Shown: positions 8,246 through 16,356, numbered from the stretch's first letter. The stretch: DNA of 64,000 nucleotides from VRUE01 sp963697695 (GCA_963697695.1 OY969094.1:1488001-1552000), one strand, 5' to 3'. Program-made: numbers and translations. The notes: a model not told the origin generated them from the sequence alone.

Positions 8246-10723
8246 CCCGTCGGTCTCCACCGCGGCGCCCTTCCGGGAAGTCGCCTCGTCTTTCCCCCCC
8301 TCGCCATCCCTCTTCCGCTTCTTGCCCCGTTTGCGGCGCTTGCCGCCCTTGGGGAAGTTGCGCAGCAGCTCGCGCGCGATCGCCGAGGGCTTGCGGGCCA
8401 TCCGCATCCGCGCCCCGCGCAGCACCTCTTCGCCCTCCGGGGTATGAGAGACGGCGCCGGCCAACAGCGCCACCGCGAGACGGCGGTCCTGTTTGCGCGC
8501 CGCATGGACGAGGCGGCGGGCGTTGCGGCCGTGTGCCCGGCCGGAAGAGTTGACCAGCAGGCCGAGCAGGCGCTTGGTCTCCGGCCAGCGCTGCACGGCG
8601 TACTCTTCGTGCAGCTCGCGGGTGTAGGAGGCGAGCCGCCAGACCCAGGCCTGTGCCTGGTCGCGGCGGCCGATCCGCTTGTCGACCAGCGCCTGCAGAA
8701 GTGTCTTCGTTCCGGCTCGCTTGTCGTCGCGGCTCCAGTTGCCGACGATGTCGATCGCGTCGTCGAAGGCCTCGGGGTCGCCGAGATCGGCGATCTCCGC
8801 CAGCGCTTTCAGTTTCAGCTGCGAGTTGCGGTTGCGCTGCACGCAGGTGAGCAGGAAGCGGCGGCGCAGCTCTTTCGAGCGCGAGCCCTGCAGGATCGCC
8901 CGCGCCCGCCGCCAGCCCTGCGGGTTGACCCGTGCGCCCGCCAGCGCCGCCCAGGCGTGCTGCTCGGGGTAGTCGAGGTTCTCCACCGCGATCCGCCAGA
9001 GCTCGCGTTCGAGCACCTGCATGCGGCGCTCCTCGTTGTCGGAGACGGGCACGATCCGTCGCTCGACCCGAATCCGCCGCCCCCGCGCGCGCCGCACCGG
9101 ACCGACGACGATCGCGCCGCCGCGGTAGACGTCGCGGTCGAGCAGGCTGTGCAGGGTGACGATCGTCTCGTCGTGGGTCGTCGCCGGGTGGACGAAGTCG
9201 AGCACCAGGCCGGCCTCCTTGCCCGGTGCCCGCCGGGTCACGCGACCGACCCGCTGCTGGTAGACGCGCCGCGAGGCGGTCGGCGCCAGGTGCATGCAGA
9301 TCGTTGCCCGCGGCGAGTTCCAGCCCTCGGCCAGCAGCATCGCGTTGCAGAGCACGTCGACCTCGCCGCGCTCGAAGGCAGCGAGGATCTCGGCCAGTTC
9401 GCGCTTCGGCGTCTCGCCGGAGACGGCGCGGGCAACGATGCCCGCGTTCTGCAGCGCCTTGGCGACGTTCTTCGCGTGCTGCACCCCAGCCGTGTAGAGG
9501 ACGCCGGGCATTTTGTTGAAGCGGGTCTTGTAGAGGTCGGCGATCGCCACGTTGAAGGGCTCCTGGTCCAGCAGCGCGGCCAGCTCCTCCTGGTCGAAGT
9601 CCTGGTCGACCTCGCCTTTGCGCAGCGGCACCTTGGCGATCGTCCGCACCCCCGGCCCGGGCGGAATCCGCATGCAGCGCAGCGGTGAGATCACGCCGCG
9701 CCGCGCCGCCTGGGCGAGGTCGAAGCGCGAGGTCTGGGTCGGGAAGAGGTCGGCGACGTGACGCGCGATCAGCGCCCCGGTCGCGGTCATGCCGATGAAT
9801 ACCGGGCCGACCCAGGCGCGGATGCAGGCGCTGGTCTTCTCGCCCAGGGCGGTGTGCGCCTCGTCGCAGATCACGATCGAGTAGGCGTCGGAGATTTTCT
9901 TGTGGTTGCGGACGAACCACTGGTAGGTCTCGACCGTTACCGGCCCGTCGGGATCGTCGCGCCCGTCGAGCAGCGGCGGCCGCAGCCGCTCCTTGTAGCC
10001 GCGCTCGGAGATCTCGCCGATGAACTGGTCGACCAGGTTGCGGCGGTGGGTGAGGATCAGCACGCCGCCGGTGCGGGAGGCGTCGATGAAGCCGACCGCG
10101 GCGACCGTCTTGCCGGCGCCGGTCGCGTGCTCGAACCAGAAGCGCCGCTCGGCACCGGGATCGTCCGGGGCCTCCTCGATCGCCTCCTCGTCATCGTCGG
10201 CGGCCGGCTCCCAGTCCTGGGGCTCCTCGTCGGGCGCCAGCTCCTCGGGCTCGAGCTCGGCCTCGCCGTTGGTCTCAGCGTCTCCCGCCGCGTCCTCCTC
10301 GGCCGGCGGCGCCGGCGGCGACTTCTCGGCCTCCGGAGCAGCTCCGTTGCCATTGACCCGCTCGATGTCGGCAGCCGTCTGCTGCTCAGCCATCAGCTCG
10401 GTCAACGTTCCGGAGAGCGCATCGACCTGGTGCGGGTTCAGCTCGGCGCCGTCGCGCAGCTTCGGCGGCTCATCGGCGAGCAGGCGCTCCAGCCCGAGCA
10501 GCAGTGAGAAGTCCTGCCGCCACTTGATCGACGGATCCTCGAGTCCCTCGTCGAGCTCCTTCAGGGCGGCGTCGAGAGCACGGCGTCGTGCCGTGCCGAC
10601 GGCAAGCGCCTCGGGACCCTCGCCGTCGAGCAGGAAGGGCTCGCGGACGAACTTCGCCGCCCGCTCTATGTCGGCGCTTGAAGGAACTGCCGCCCGCGCG
10701 GCAACTTCGCTGGTCTTGGCCAT
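8141..10723 (-). CDS. Large SF2 (SSL2-like) DEAH-box helicase with acidic insertion
   Basis: 860 residues. Motor motifs: LNPHQVDAL (95-103, Q-motif-like), Walker A ATGAGKT (about 200-206), ICDEAH (285-290), GMTATG (311-316), VLYTAGVQHA, and QQRVGRVTRR of motif VI. Between the Q-like motif and Walker A lies a roughly 75-residue Ala/Glu/Asp-rich linker (114-190), where most family members have a short segment. The C-terminal 400 residues are helical, ending in a Lys/Arg-rich patch (RRKRGKKRKR) and an acidic tail. I start at MAKTSEVAARA; the longer in-frame extension has no family character. Function unknown; DNA repair or defence are both possible. Confidence 0.85.
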   Translation of the reverse strand: MAKTSEVAARAAVPSSADIERAAKFVREPFLLDGEGPEALAVGTARRRALDAALKELDEGLEDPSIKWRQDFSLLLGLERLLADEPPKLRDGAELNPHQVDALSGTLTELMAEQQTAADIERVNGNGAAPEAEKSPPAPPAEEDAAGDAETNGEAELEPEELAPDEEPQDWEPAADDDEEAIEEAPDDPGAERRFWFEHATGAGKTVAAVGFIDASRTGGVLILTHRRNLVDQFIGEISERGYKERLRPPLLDGRDDPDGPVTVETYQWFVRNHKKISDAYSIVICDEAHTALGEKTSACIRAWVGPVFIGMTATGALIARHVADLFPTQTSRFDLAQAARRGVISPLRCMRIPPGPGVRTIAKVPLRKGEVDQDFDQEELAALLDQEPFNVAIADLYKTRFNKMPGVLYTAGVQHAKNVAKALQNAGIVARAVSGETPKRELAEILAAFERGEVDVLCNAMLLAEGWNSPRATICMHLAPTASRRVYQQRVGRVTRRAPGKEAGLVLDFVHPATTHDETIVTLHSLLDRDVYRGGAIVVGPVRRARGRRIRVERRIVPVSDNEERRMQVLERELWRIAVENLDYPEQHAWAALAGARVNPQGWRRARAILQGSRSKELRRRFLLTCVQRNRNSQLKLKALAEIADLGDPEAFDDAIDIVGNWSRDDKRAGTKTLLQALVDKRIGRRDQAQAWVWRLASYTRELHEEYAVQRWPETKRLLGLLVNSSGRAHGRNARRLVHAARKQDRRLAVALLAGAVSHTPEGEEVLRGARMRMARKPSAIARELLRNFPKGGKRRKRGKKRKRDGEGGKDEATSRKGAAVETDGSEAELDLAGTEADASTAGDGDDEVAAVVDSAGDS

Positions 10724-10845
10724 GAAGGCTTTCGGGTTTGTCCCCGCCGGAACGCAGTACGTGAGGCGAGGGCACTTAGACGAGGATGCCGGGGTTCGCT
10801 TTGGTCTCCCCAGCGCTCTCAGCGGTCCACATCGAAGCGGACCGA

Positions 10846-10859
10846 ACAATACGTATTGT
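10846..10859. promoter_or_regulatory. Perfect 14-bp palindrome ACAATACGTATTGT, candidate operator
   Basis: An AT-rich perfect palindrome in the 146-base space between the divergent helicase and TlpA-like genes, ending 10 bases before the proposed TTG start of the latter. Its right half contains TATTGT, which could serve as a -10 box for that gene. Such a palindrome in GC-rich DNA is unlikely to be incidental and suggests a dimeric repressor (TetR-like or similar). The regulator is not identified. Confidence 0.5.
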
Positions 10860-10869
10860 AATCAAGGAA

Positions 10870-11463
10870 TTGACGAAACCGGGACGACACCTGGCAATCG
10901 CCCTCGCCCTGGCTGCAATGGCCGTGATCATCGCCGCCGGCTGCGGCTCCACTGAGGGCACCCCCGACGACGGCAAGCACCCCGACTACGCGAAGGCGCT
11001 GGCCGGCTCTCCCGCCCCGCTGGCAGCTCTATACAGGCAAGCGAACGAGCTCCTGCCCGGCGGCGCCGACGCCTACGAAAAGCGGATCGCCGAGCTCCGC
11101 GGCTACCCGGTCGTGGTCAACGTCTGGGCCTCCTGGTGCGGCCCCTGCCGCTTCGAGTTCCCGGCCCTGCAGGACCTCTCGGCCGAGTACGGCAAACGGG
11201 TCGCCTTCCTCGGCGTCGACAGCCAGGACAACGACGAGGCCGCAAGGACCTTCCTCAGCGAGGAGCCGGTCCCCTACCCCAGCTACAGCGACCCCGACGA
11301 GGAGATCGCCAATGACCTCGGGGGACGCGGCCTTCCTGTCACCGCCTTCTATGACCGTGAGGGAGAGCTGATCTTCCTCCAGCAAAAGCCTTACACCGAG
11401 CACGCCGAGCTGCGCACCGACATCGAGCGCTACGCGCTCGGCGAAGTCGGCAAGAGCGGATAA
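10870..11463 (+). CDS. TlpA/ResA-like thioredoxin-fold lipoprotein
   Basis: 197 residues from TTG 10870. The signal segment ends in the lipobox IIAAGC (Cys25). The thioredoxin core has WASWCGPCRFEFPAL with the CGPC active site and the cis-Pro region GLPVTAFYD. Such proteins keep apocytochrome c or other exported thiols reduced, which fits with the ccm genes nearby. An ATG at 10786 is in frame, but it would put 28 extra residues before the positively charged n-region; the start is therefore moderately certain. Confidence 0.85.
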   Translation: MTKPGRHLAIALALAAMAVIIAAGCGSTEGTPDDGKHPDYAKALAGSPAPLAALYRQANELLPGGADAYEKRIAELRGYPVVVNVWASWCGPCRFEFPALQDLSAEYGKRVAFLGVDSQDNDEAARTFLSEEPVPYPSYSDPDEEIANDLGGRGLPVTAFYDREGELIFLQQKPYTEHAELRTDIERYALGEVGKSG

Positions 11464-11470
11464 TCGAGCC

Positions 11471-11953
11471 ATGGACGCCTTCGTCGTCGTCGCGCTGATC
11501 GGGATCGCCCTACTGCTCGCGGAGCTGCTGCTGCCGACCGGGGGCGTGCTGGCCGCGATCGGGGCTCTCGGGCTGGTCGGTGCGGGTGTGCTCGCCCTCA
11601 CCGCCGACTCCGATGCGACCGCCGCCGAGTACGTCGGCCCTGGTCTGATCGCGCTCGGAGTGCTCTCCTTCGTCACCGTCTACTTCGTCACCCGCAAGGT
11701 GCTCGAGGCCCACCGCGACGAGCCAGTGCGAACCGGATCCGAGGAGCTGATCGGCTCGCTCGCCGAGGTGCGCAGTGCGCTCGACCCGGAGGGACAGGTG
11801 TGGATCGAGGGAGCGCTCTGGCGGGCACGATTGGCCGGCGGCGATGGCCCGGTCAACTTGGGGGATAGAGTCAGGGTCGAGGCGATCGAAGGGCTGACCC
11901 TCGTGGTCAGTCCGGAGCCGCCGCCCAGCCAAGTCGAGGAAGGAGCAAGCTGA
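11471..11953 (+). CDS. NfeD-like membrane protein
   Basis: 160 residues: three to four hydrophobic helices in the first 80 residues (VVVALIGIALLLAELLLPTGGVLAAIGALG is the typical NfeD opening, given here as its residues 5-34) and a C-terminal OB-fold with IGSLAEVRSALDPEGQVWIEG. NfeD proteins partner with SPFH proteins encoded next to them and help organise membrane microdomains or proteolysis of membrane proteins. The stop overlaps the SPFH start (TGATG). Confidence 0.9.
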   Translation: MDAFVVVALIGIALLLAELLLPTGGVLAAIGALGLVGAGVLALTADSDATAAEYVGPGLIALGVLSFVTVYFVTRKVLEAHRDEPVRTGSEELIGSLAEVRSALDPEGQVWIEGALWRARLAGGDGPVNLGDRVRVEAIEGLTLVVSPEPPPSQVEEGAS

Positions 11954-12783
11954 TGGCAGCTGTTGCCGGTGTCCTGATCGTCCTGGCGATATTCGCGCTG
12001 ATCGCCGCCGGCGCCGCGGTCAAGGTGCTGCGCGAGTACGAACGCGGCGTGATCTTCCGCCTCGGCCGCCTGATCGCGACCAAGGGGCCGGGCCTGATCC
12101 TGCTGATCCCCTTCATCGACCGCATGGTGCGAGTCGACCTGCGCACGATCACGCTCAACATCCCGCCGCAGGAGGTGATCACTCGCGACAACGTCCCCTC
12201 CAGCGTCAACGCCGTCGCCTACTTCCGCGTGGTCGACCCGAACCGGGCGATCGTCGAGGTCGAGAACTTCCTCCTCGCCACCTCGCAGATCGCCCAGACG
12301 GCGCTGCGCTCGGTGCTCGGCAAGGCGGAGCTCGACCAGCTGCTCTCCGAGCGCGAGCGGCTCAACGAAGAGCTGCAGAAGATCATCGACGAGTCGACCG
12401 AGCCCTGGGGCGTGAAGGTGACCGCGGTCGAGATCAAGGACGTCGAGATCCCCGAGCAGATGCAGCGGGCGATGGCGCGCCAGGCCGAGGCCGAGCGCGA
12501 GCGGCGAGCGAAGATCATCAACTCCGAGGGCGAGTACCAGGCGGCGCAGAAGCTCACCGACGCCGCCGACATCATCAGCACCAACCCCGCCTCGCTGCAG
12601 CTGCGCTACCTGCAGACGCTGCTCGAGATCGGCAGCAACCAGAACACGACGATCGTCTTCCCGCTGCCGATGGACGTGCTCGAGCCGTTCCTGGGCGGAG
12701 CGCCGAGCGAGAGGAAGCGGCCAAAGCCGCCTCCGGAGCCGCCCGCGCCCGAGGCCGACGACCTTCCCCCCTCCCGCGCCTAG
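11953..12783 (+). CDS. SPFH/band 7 membrane protein (slipin/stomatin type)
   Basis: 276 residues. One N-terminal membrane helix, then the SPFH signature EYERGVIFRLGRLI, GPGLILLIPFIDRMVRVDLRT and the coiled region ERERRAKIINSEGEYQAAQKL, and a Pro-rich acidic tail. It assembles membrane scaffolds with the NfeD-like protein encoded just upstream. The arrangement nfeD-SPFH is widespread. The next gene begins about five bases downstream, with a non-AUG start. Confidence 0.93.
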   Translation: MAAVAGVLIVLAIFALIAAGAAVKVLREYERGVIFRLGRLIATKGPGLILLIPFIDRMVRVDLRTITLNIPPQEVITRDNVPSSVNAVAYFRVVDPNRAIVEVENFLLATSQIAQTALRSVLGKAELDQLLSERERLNEELQKIIDESTEPWGVKVTAVEIKDVEIPEQMQRAMARQAEAERERRAKIINSEGEYQAAQKLTDAADIISTNPASLQLRYLQTLLEIGSNQNTTIVFPLPMDVLEPFLGGAPSERKRPKPPPEPPAPEADDLPPSRA

Positions 12784-12787
12784 AGCC

Positions 12788-13876
12788 CTGAGCGCACCCG
12801 AGATCCGCATCGACCAGCTCTCTGGGCTGCCGGCCATCCTCGCCCCTGGCCGGGCCGAGCGCCCGGACAACTTCGAGGCCGCGCCGAGCGAGCCGAAGGG
12901 GCCGGACTCCTGCCCCTTCTGCGAGGGACGCGAGGAACGCACTCCACCCGAGGTCTACGCGACGCGCCCCGGGGACGGCGGGCCCGACACCCCGGGATGG
13001 ACCACCCGCGTGGTTCCGAATCTCTACCCCGCCCTCAGCAGCGACCCGAATCAAGATTCCGGGGGAATAGGCCGGAATCTTGATTCGCGTCCGGCCGGGA
13101 CGCAGGGGGAGGCCGGCGCCTTCGCCAGCGCCGGCGATCCGCTGCTGCAATCGCGCCGTTCCGGCGAGCCTGATCTCTTCTCCTCACGTGCCGCGATCGG
13201 GACCCATGAGGTGATCGTCAACGCGCCCGAGCACGTGACCGCGATGGCGGAGCTGAGCGAGGAGCGTTTTGCCGGCGCCGTCGCCACCTGGCGCGAGCGG
13301 ATGCACGCCCACCCCGACGCCTCCTACGTGCAGGTGATCGTCAACGAGGGAGGCGGTGCCGGCGCCTCCCTCGAGCACACCCACGCCCAGCTCTACGCGC
13401 TGCCTTTCGTCCCAGCCGCGGTGGCACGGGAGCGGGAGCGGGCCGGCTCCTACCGCGAACGCACAGCCGGCGGCTCACTGCTCGGCGACATCCTGGTCGA
13501 GGAGGTGCGGCGGCGCGATCGCCTTGTCGCGATCGATGACGAGGCGGTCCTGATCTGCCCCTGGGCCTCGCGCTCTCCCTTCGAGCTGCGCGTAGTGCCA
13601 CGCCGGCCCACGGCGAGCTTCGAGGACGACACGATCGGTGCAGCGATGATCCATACCGCCTTGCGGACCCTCACCGAGCGCTTCGGCCGATCCCCCGAGC
13701 TCAACCTCTGGATCCGCACGGCTCCCCGTGGCGCCGAGACCTTCCACTGGCACGTCGACATCGCCCCGCGGCTGACGATCAAGGCCGGTTTCGAGCTCGG
13801 CACCGGTGTCGACATCAACATCTATCCGCCTGAGCGCGCCGCAGCCGACCTGCGGGACTGCCTCCAAGCCGCCTAG
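12788..13876 (+). CDS. GalT/HIT-superfamily nucleotide-sugar or dinucleotide transferase
   Basis: About 362 residues if read from CTG 12788. Family features: zinc-type CPFCEGREERTPPE, WTTRVVPNLYPAL, EVIVNAPEHV, EHTHAQLYALPF with the HIT histidines, and TFHWHVDIAPRLT near the end. The first 75 residues, including the zinc motif, are upstream of the first GTG in frame (13010); no ATG, GTG or TTG precedes them in frame, so initiation at CTG or another rare codon is implied. Between NLYPAL and AIGTHEV is a roughly 40-residue low-complexity insertion encoded partly by a perfect inverted repeat. Related to GalT and Ap4A phosphorylases; substrate unknown. Confidence 0.8.
   Translation: MSAPEIRIDQLSGLPAILAPGRAERPDNFEAAPSEPKGPDSCPFCEGREERTPPEVYATRPGDGGPDTPGWTTRVVPNLYPALSSDPNQDSGGIGRNLDSRPAGTQGEAGAFASAGDPLLQSRRSGEPDLFSSRAAIGTHEVIVNAPEHVTAMAELSEERFAGAVATWRERMHAHPDASYVQVIVNEGGGAGASLEHTHAQLYALPFVPAAVARERERAGSYRERTAGGSLLGDILVEEVRRRDRLVAIDDEAVLICPWASRSPFELRVVPRRPTASFEDDTIGAAMIHTALRTLTERFGRSPELNLWIRTAPRGAETFHWHVDIAPRLTIKAGFELGTGVDINIYPPERAAADLRDCLQAA
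13047..13087. repeat. 16-bp perfect inverted repeat inside the GalT-like gene
   Basis: Arms CGAATCAAGATTCCGG (13047-13062) and its complement (13072-13087) around a 9-base loop. Each arm is itself nearly palindromic (GAATC-aa-GATTC). The hairpin sits exactly in the part of the protein that is extra relative to family members, so it looks like a small inserted repeat that kept the frame. Confidence 0.7.
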
Positions 13877-13886
13877 AGCGGCGAGA

Positions 13887-13892
13887 TAGGCT
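13887..13892 (+). promoter_or_regulatory. TAGGCT -10 box for a leaderless gene
   Basis: TAGGCT ends six bases before the GTG start at 13899, with no Shine-Dalgarno between. The same geometry recurs at many other genes in the window (see findings). Confidence 0.55.
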
Positions 13893-13898
13893 CACCCG

Positions 13899-14549
13899 GT
13901 GCCGCCCAACCCACGTCCGATCCCCCGCTTCATCGCCGACAGCAGCCAGGAGGGAATCCCGCACGGACGCTTTGCGGAGCGATTGGCCGAATCGTTTCGG
14001 CAGGCCTGCGAAGAGATCGGGGATCTGCCTGCGGGTGTCGAGATACCGGAGGAGCTTGCCTGGTTCCCAGAGCGCGCCTGGGGCGGCCGGATATGGGTTC
14101 CCTGCACCGCTCGTGCCGAGGGACCTGCGGGCCAACTGGAGCTCTTCGGACGCGTCTCCTACCTGCAGCCTGAAAGCGGCGAGCCCGCTGGCTTTGAGGC
14201 CAGGGCCGACTTCACCGATGTCATCGCTGAGGACAACCCCGAGTGGAGGATCGACCTCAACGACGAGGTGATCGGCCGCTGGCGGGGCGAGAACGGACGT
14301 GCCGGCGACGTCACCCTGGTCTGGGGCCGCCCCCTCGTCCAGGGCGCCGTCGCCGCTGGTGCCGAGCTGGATCTGGAGACTGTCGATCAGGAAGTCGTTT
14401 CCAACGGCCGCTTCACCCTGATCGCCCTCGACGCCCTCGAGGGCTACGGCGACGACATCTACCTGCAGGTGAAGCTCTGGAACCGCCGTGCGCAGGAGCT
14501 GGCGGCGGAGAGTCTCTACGACGATTCGCCGGATGCCGAGCCCGAGTAG
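13899..14549 (+). CDS. Conserved hypothetical protein
   Basis: 216 residues, acidic, soluble, no signal peptide or membrane segment. The first part (RFAERLAESFRQACEEIGDL) is helical; the rest alternates strands, e.g. RIWVPCTARAEGPAGQLELFG, DVTLVWGRPLVQGA and RFTLIALDALEGYGDDIYLQV. I do not recognise a domain. The GTG start is chosen from the TAGGCT box six bases upstream. It looks intact and has the codon usage of its neighbours. Nothing in context reveals its role. Confidence 0.75.
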   Translation: MPPNPRPIPRFIADSSQEGIPHGRFAERLAESFRQACEEIGDLPAGVEIPEELAWFPERAWGGRIWVPCTARAEGPAGQLELFGRVSYLQPESGEPAGFEARADFTDVIAEDNPEWRIDLNDEVIGRWRGENGRAGDVTLVWGRPLVQGAVAAGAELDLETVDQEVVSNGRFTLIALDALEGYGDDIYLQVKLWNRRAQELAAESLYDDSPDAEPE

Positions 14550-14790
14550 CAGCCGAGAGGCAGCTCAAACGAACAACAGCTCGTGCTTGGTGAGAGCAAG
14601 GTTGCCGTTTCCGCGCACCTGCCACACCCTGCCGACTCGACCCCGAAGCTGTTGGCGTCCTCCTCACGCAGCAGCGTCAGCCCCGTGAAATGGTCCTTCG
14701 CCCGCCTCCGCAGCCGTCCCGTGATCAGCCCCAACGCCCCCGACCCCGACCTACACGCTCAGCCCCCGGCGAGTGACCCTCGATGCCCCG
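14550..14790. other. Non-coding stretch, nothing recognised
   Basis: Between the hypothetical gene and the first tRNA-half copy I see only short open frames without a start signal or family character. A minus-strand frame here (14516-14734) has Cys-rich low-complexity composition and is not convincing. It may be the eroded left flank of the cassette array. Confidence 0.5.
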
Positions 14791-14815
14791 CGGTTAGCTC
14801 TACGATGACCGCGCG

Positions 14816-14853
14816 GCCCCGATAGCTCAGGTGGATAGAGCGACTCCTCCTAA
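14816..14853 (+). repeat. tRNA-Arg(CCU) 5'-half copy 1
   Basis: GCCCCGATAGCTCAG starts at 14816, and the match to the intact tRNA-Arg at 18470 runs to the anticodon loop (CTCCTAA), with a C-to-G change in the D-loop and one missing C in the anticodon stem. The -10 box TACGAT (14801-14806) of the tRNA promoter is also duplicated. After the loop the sequence departs from the tRNA; the next 35 bases closely match those after copy 3. This copy and its hairpin are the most decayed, as expected for the oldest. Confidence 0.9.
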
Positions 14854-14953
14854 GCGAAACGGAGGAGATGAGTTTTCGCCACTGCAGAGCGGGATGCGTA
14901 GGACCTTCAGCGGCTGTGGATTCGACACGATCACCCACGATTGGTGTCGATTT

Positions 14954-14970
14954 TGGGCAGCACTGCCCAT
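14954..14970. repeat. Shortened cassette hairpin, copy 1
   Basis: TTGGGCAG-CA-CTGCCCA, the counterpart of the 9-10 bp stem found after the other three tRNA-half copies, here with most of the loop deleted. It begins 100 bases after the tRNA half, the same distance as in the other copies (97-100). Confidence 0.7.
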
Positions 14971-15009
14971 TGAGCTCGAGGTATACGTCGCTCCGCTACC
15001 GTGTTGGCT

Positions 15010-15174
15010 ATGGAGTCAATCCAGCGGGCGAAGGACCCTGCGGCCAAGGCAGAGGCAGTCAGGCTGCACCGACTGCGTGAGGACGCGCAACGCCCCATGA
15101 GCGTGAACCTGGCTGAGGGCATCGCGCTGAGTCATAAGTTGATGCGGTTTGTTGGCTCCGCCCGCCCCCATTGA
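15010..15174 (+). CDS. Small partner protein (candidate antitoxin) of the nucleotidyltransferase
   Basis: 54 residues, too short for routine calling: MESIQRAKDPAAKAEAVRLH opens a charged helix, and the second half reads MSVNLAEGIALSHKLMRFVG. A TACCGT box lies 7 bases before the ATG, the same box and spacing as before the MNT gene of cassette 4. Its stop overlaps the next start (ATTGA). The architecture (small helical protein coupled to a nucleotidyltransferase) is that of type IV/VII-like toxin-antitoxin pairs; the antitoxin role is inferred. Confidence 0.7.
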   Translation: MESIQRAKDPAAKAEAVRLHRLREDAQRPMSVNLAEGIALSHKLMRFVGSARPH

Positions 15175-15647
15175 CCGAACCGGCTTTTGATCAGCTCCTG
15201 CGCCGGCTCTCCGAAGCGGAGGTGGAGTTTGTTCTGATCGGTGGCCTTGCCGTCAATGCCTGGGGCGTGGTCCGCGGTACGAAGGATGTAGACATTGTCC
15301 TTGCCCCCAATCCTGAGAATCTCAAGCGTGTCGCTGCGGTTGCCGTTGCCATCCACGGCCACATCCAAACCGGCGAGTCATTCCTCAGTACCCCACCGTC
15401 TATCGCCGCGCAACTCGCAAGCGGAGAGCACGTCGCCATCGAGACCGAGCTTGGCCAGTTGGATGTCGTCCAAGGACTCGACGGCGTTCCGTCCTACGAC
15501 GAGCTGCGTGTCGGGGCGACCGAGGCAGAGGTTCTCGGCATCAGAGTCCTCGTTTGCTCTTTCGAGGATCTGAAGGCGATGAAGCGGGCGGCAGGAAGGA
15601 CACGCGATAAGGCGGATCTAGAGGACCTCGATGCAACTGGCCGTTAG
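15171..15647 (+). CDS. Nucleotidyltransferase-fold protein (candidate toxin), cassette 1
   Basis: 158 residues from TTG 15171. The DNA-polymerase-beta-like core is visible: VLIGGLAVNAWGVVRGTKDVDIVL, i.e. GG-x-A followed by the D-x-D pair at about residues 40-42, then FEDLKAMKRAAGR and DKADLEDL near the end as in AbiEii/MenT-like small NTases. Such toxins modify tRNA 3' ends or other targets with nucleotides. It is translationally coupled to the 54-residue partner and ends eight bases before the next duplicated tRNA promoter. Confidence 0.8.
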   Translation: MTEPAFDQLLRRLSEAEVEFVLIGGLAVNAWGVVRGTKDVDIVLAPNPENLKRVAAVAVAIHGHIQTGESFLSTPPSIAAQLASGEHVAIETELGQLDVVQGLDGVPSYDELRVGATEAEVLGIRVLVCSFEDLKAMKRAAGRTRDKADLEDLDATGR

Positions 15648-15667
15648 CTCTACGATTGGCCGAATCG

Positions 15668-15707
<40 letters not shown>

Positions 15708-15805
15708 CGAGGGGGAGGAACGGCTTAGTTCGGCTCATTAGAGCCGGACAGGCGGGTCCCACTATCGTCAGTTATTCGCTTGGATCGCCGGCGATTGCAG
15801 TTGAT

Positions 15806-15834
15806 TTGGGCAGCGAGAACGGCCCGCTGCCCAA
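15806..15834. repeat. Cassette hairpin, copy 2
   Basis: Perfect 10-bp stem TTGGGCAGCG / CGCTGCCCAA with a 9-base loop (agaacggcc), 99 bases after the tRNA half. It lies between the duplicated tRNA promoter and the 3' end of a convergent gene, so it could terminate transcription from both sides, although no U-tract follows. Confidence 0.85.
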
Positions 15835-15843
15835 TGAACCCAG

Positions 15844-16356
15844 CTATGAATCGAGGCCGGGAATCGGCTCAACGGGCAAGTCGCCATGGATCGCCTCCAG
15901 CTCTTCCAGATCGACTCGATCCTGCGGTCTTCTGGCAAGGCGCTTGAAGCCGACAACGCTCGGCAGCGCCGCGACCCGGACCTTCTGACCCTCCCACTCC
16001 ACAGTGTCTGCTCGATCGGAAACCGTGTCGAAGTCGAGGGGTGGAGAACCGCCGCGAATGATGTCGATGATGCCGCGGCGACTGTTTACCCGCAGATGCT
16101 CGGCACCGGTGATGTCGTCAATCGTGAGCTTTTTTCCATCGGACAATCGCCGCCCATCTGTCAATTCGAGGAAGCGCAGGATCGTCTCGTCGGCTTCCTC
16201 GCCGTCGGGAACGAGCAGGTCCGAGTCTCTCGTCGCCCGTACATAGCCATGGAAGATCACGCTGAACCCGCCAATGACAACGTGCTCCAAGCCTGCCGAG
16301 TTGGCGTCGGCTATGACGCCAACGAGATCAGGACCAGAGGGCTCGTCTTGGGACAT
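15844..16356 (-). CDS. Nucleotidyltransferase-fold protein (candidate toxin), cassette 2
   Basis: 170 residues. HVVIGGFSVIFHGYVRATRDSDLLV shows the NTase GG motif and acidic D-x-D pair; LPSVVGFKRLARRPQDRVDLEEL matches the C-terminal motif of the cassette 1 enzyme (KAMKRAAGR...DKADLEDL). It belongs to the same broad family but is divergent in sequence and inverted relative to the array. Its start lies inside the upstream small gene (29-base overlap). Confidence 0.8.
   Translation of the reverse strand: MSQDEPSGPDLVGVIADANSAGLEHVVIGGFSVIFHGYVRATRDSDLLVPDGEEADETILRFLELTDGRRLSDGKKLTIDDITGAEHLRVNSRRGIIDIIRGGSPPLDFDTVSDRADTVEWEGQKVRVAALPSVVGFKRLARRPQDRVDLEELEAIHGDLPVEPIPGLDS

Noticed and set aside
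8208..10507. Long frames on both strands overlapping the helicase (e.g. 570 aa minus in another frame, 414 aa plus)
   Set aside because: No family motifs, composition typical of shadow frames, and the helicase frame carries all SF2 motifs.
14516..14734. Minus-strand 72-residue frame in the gap before the cassette array
   Set aside because: It overlaps the end of the hypothetical gene, has no start signal or family pattern, and reads as low-complexity Cys/Ser-rich sequence.
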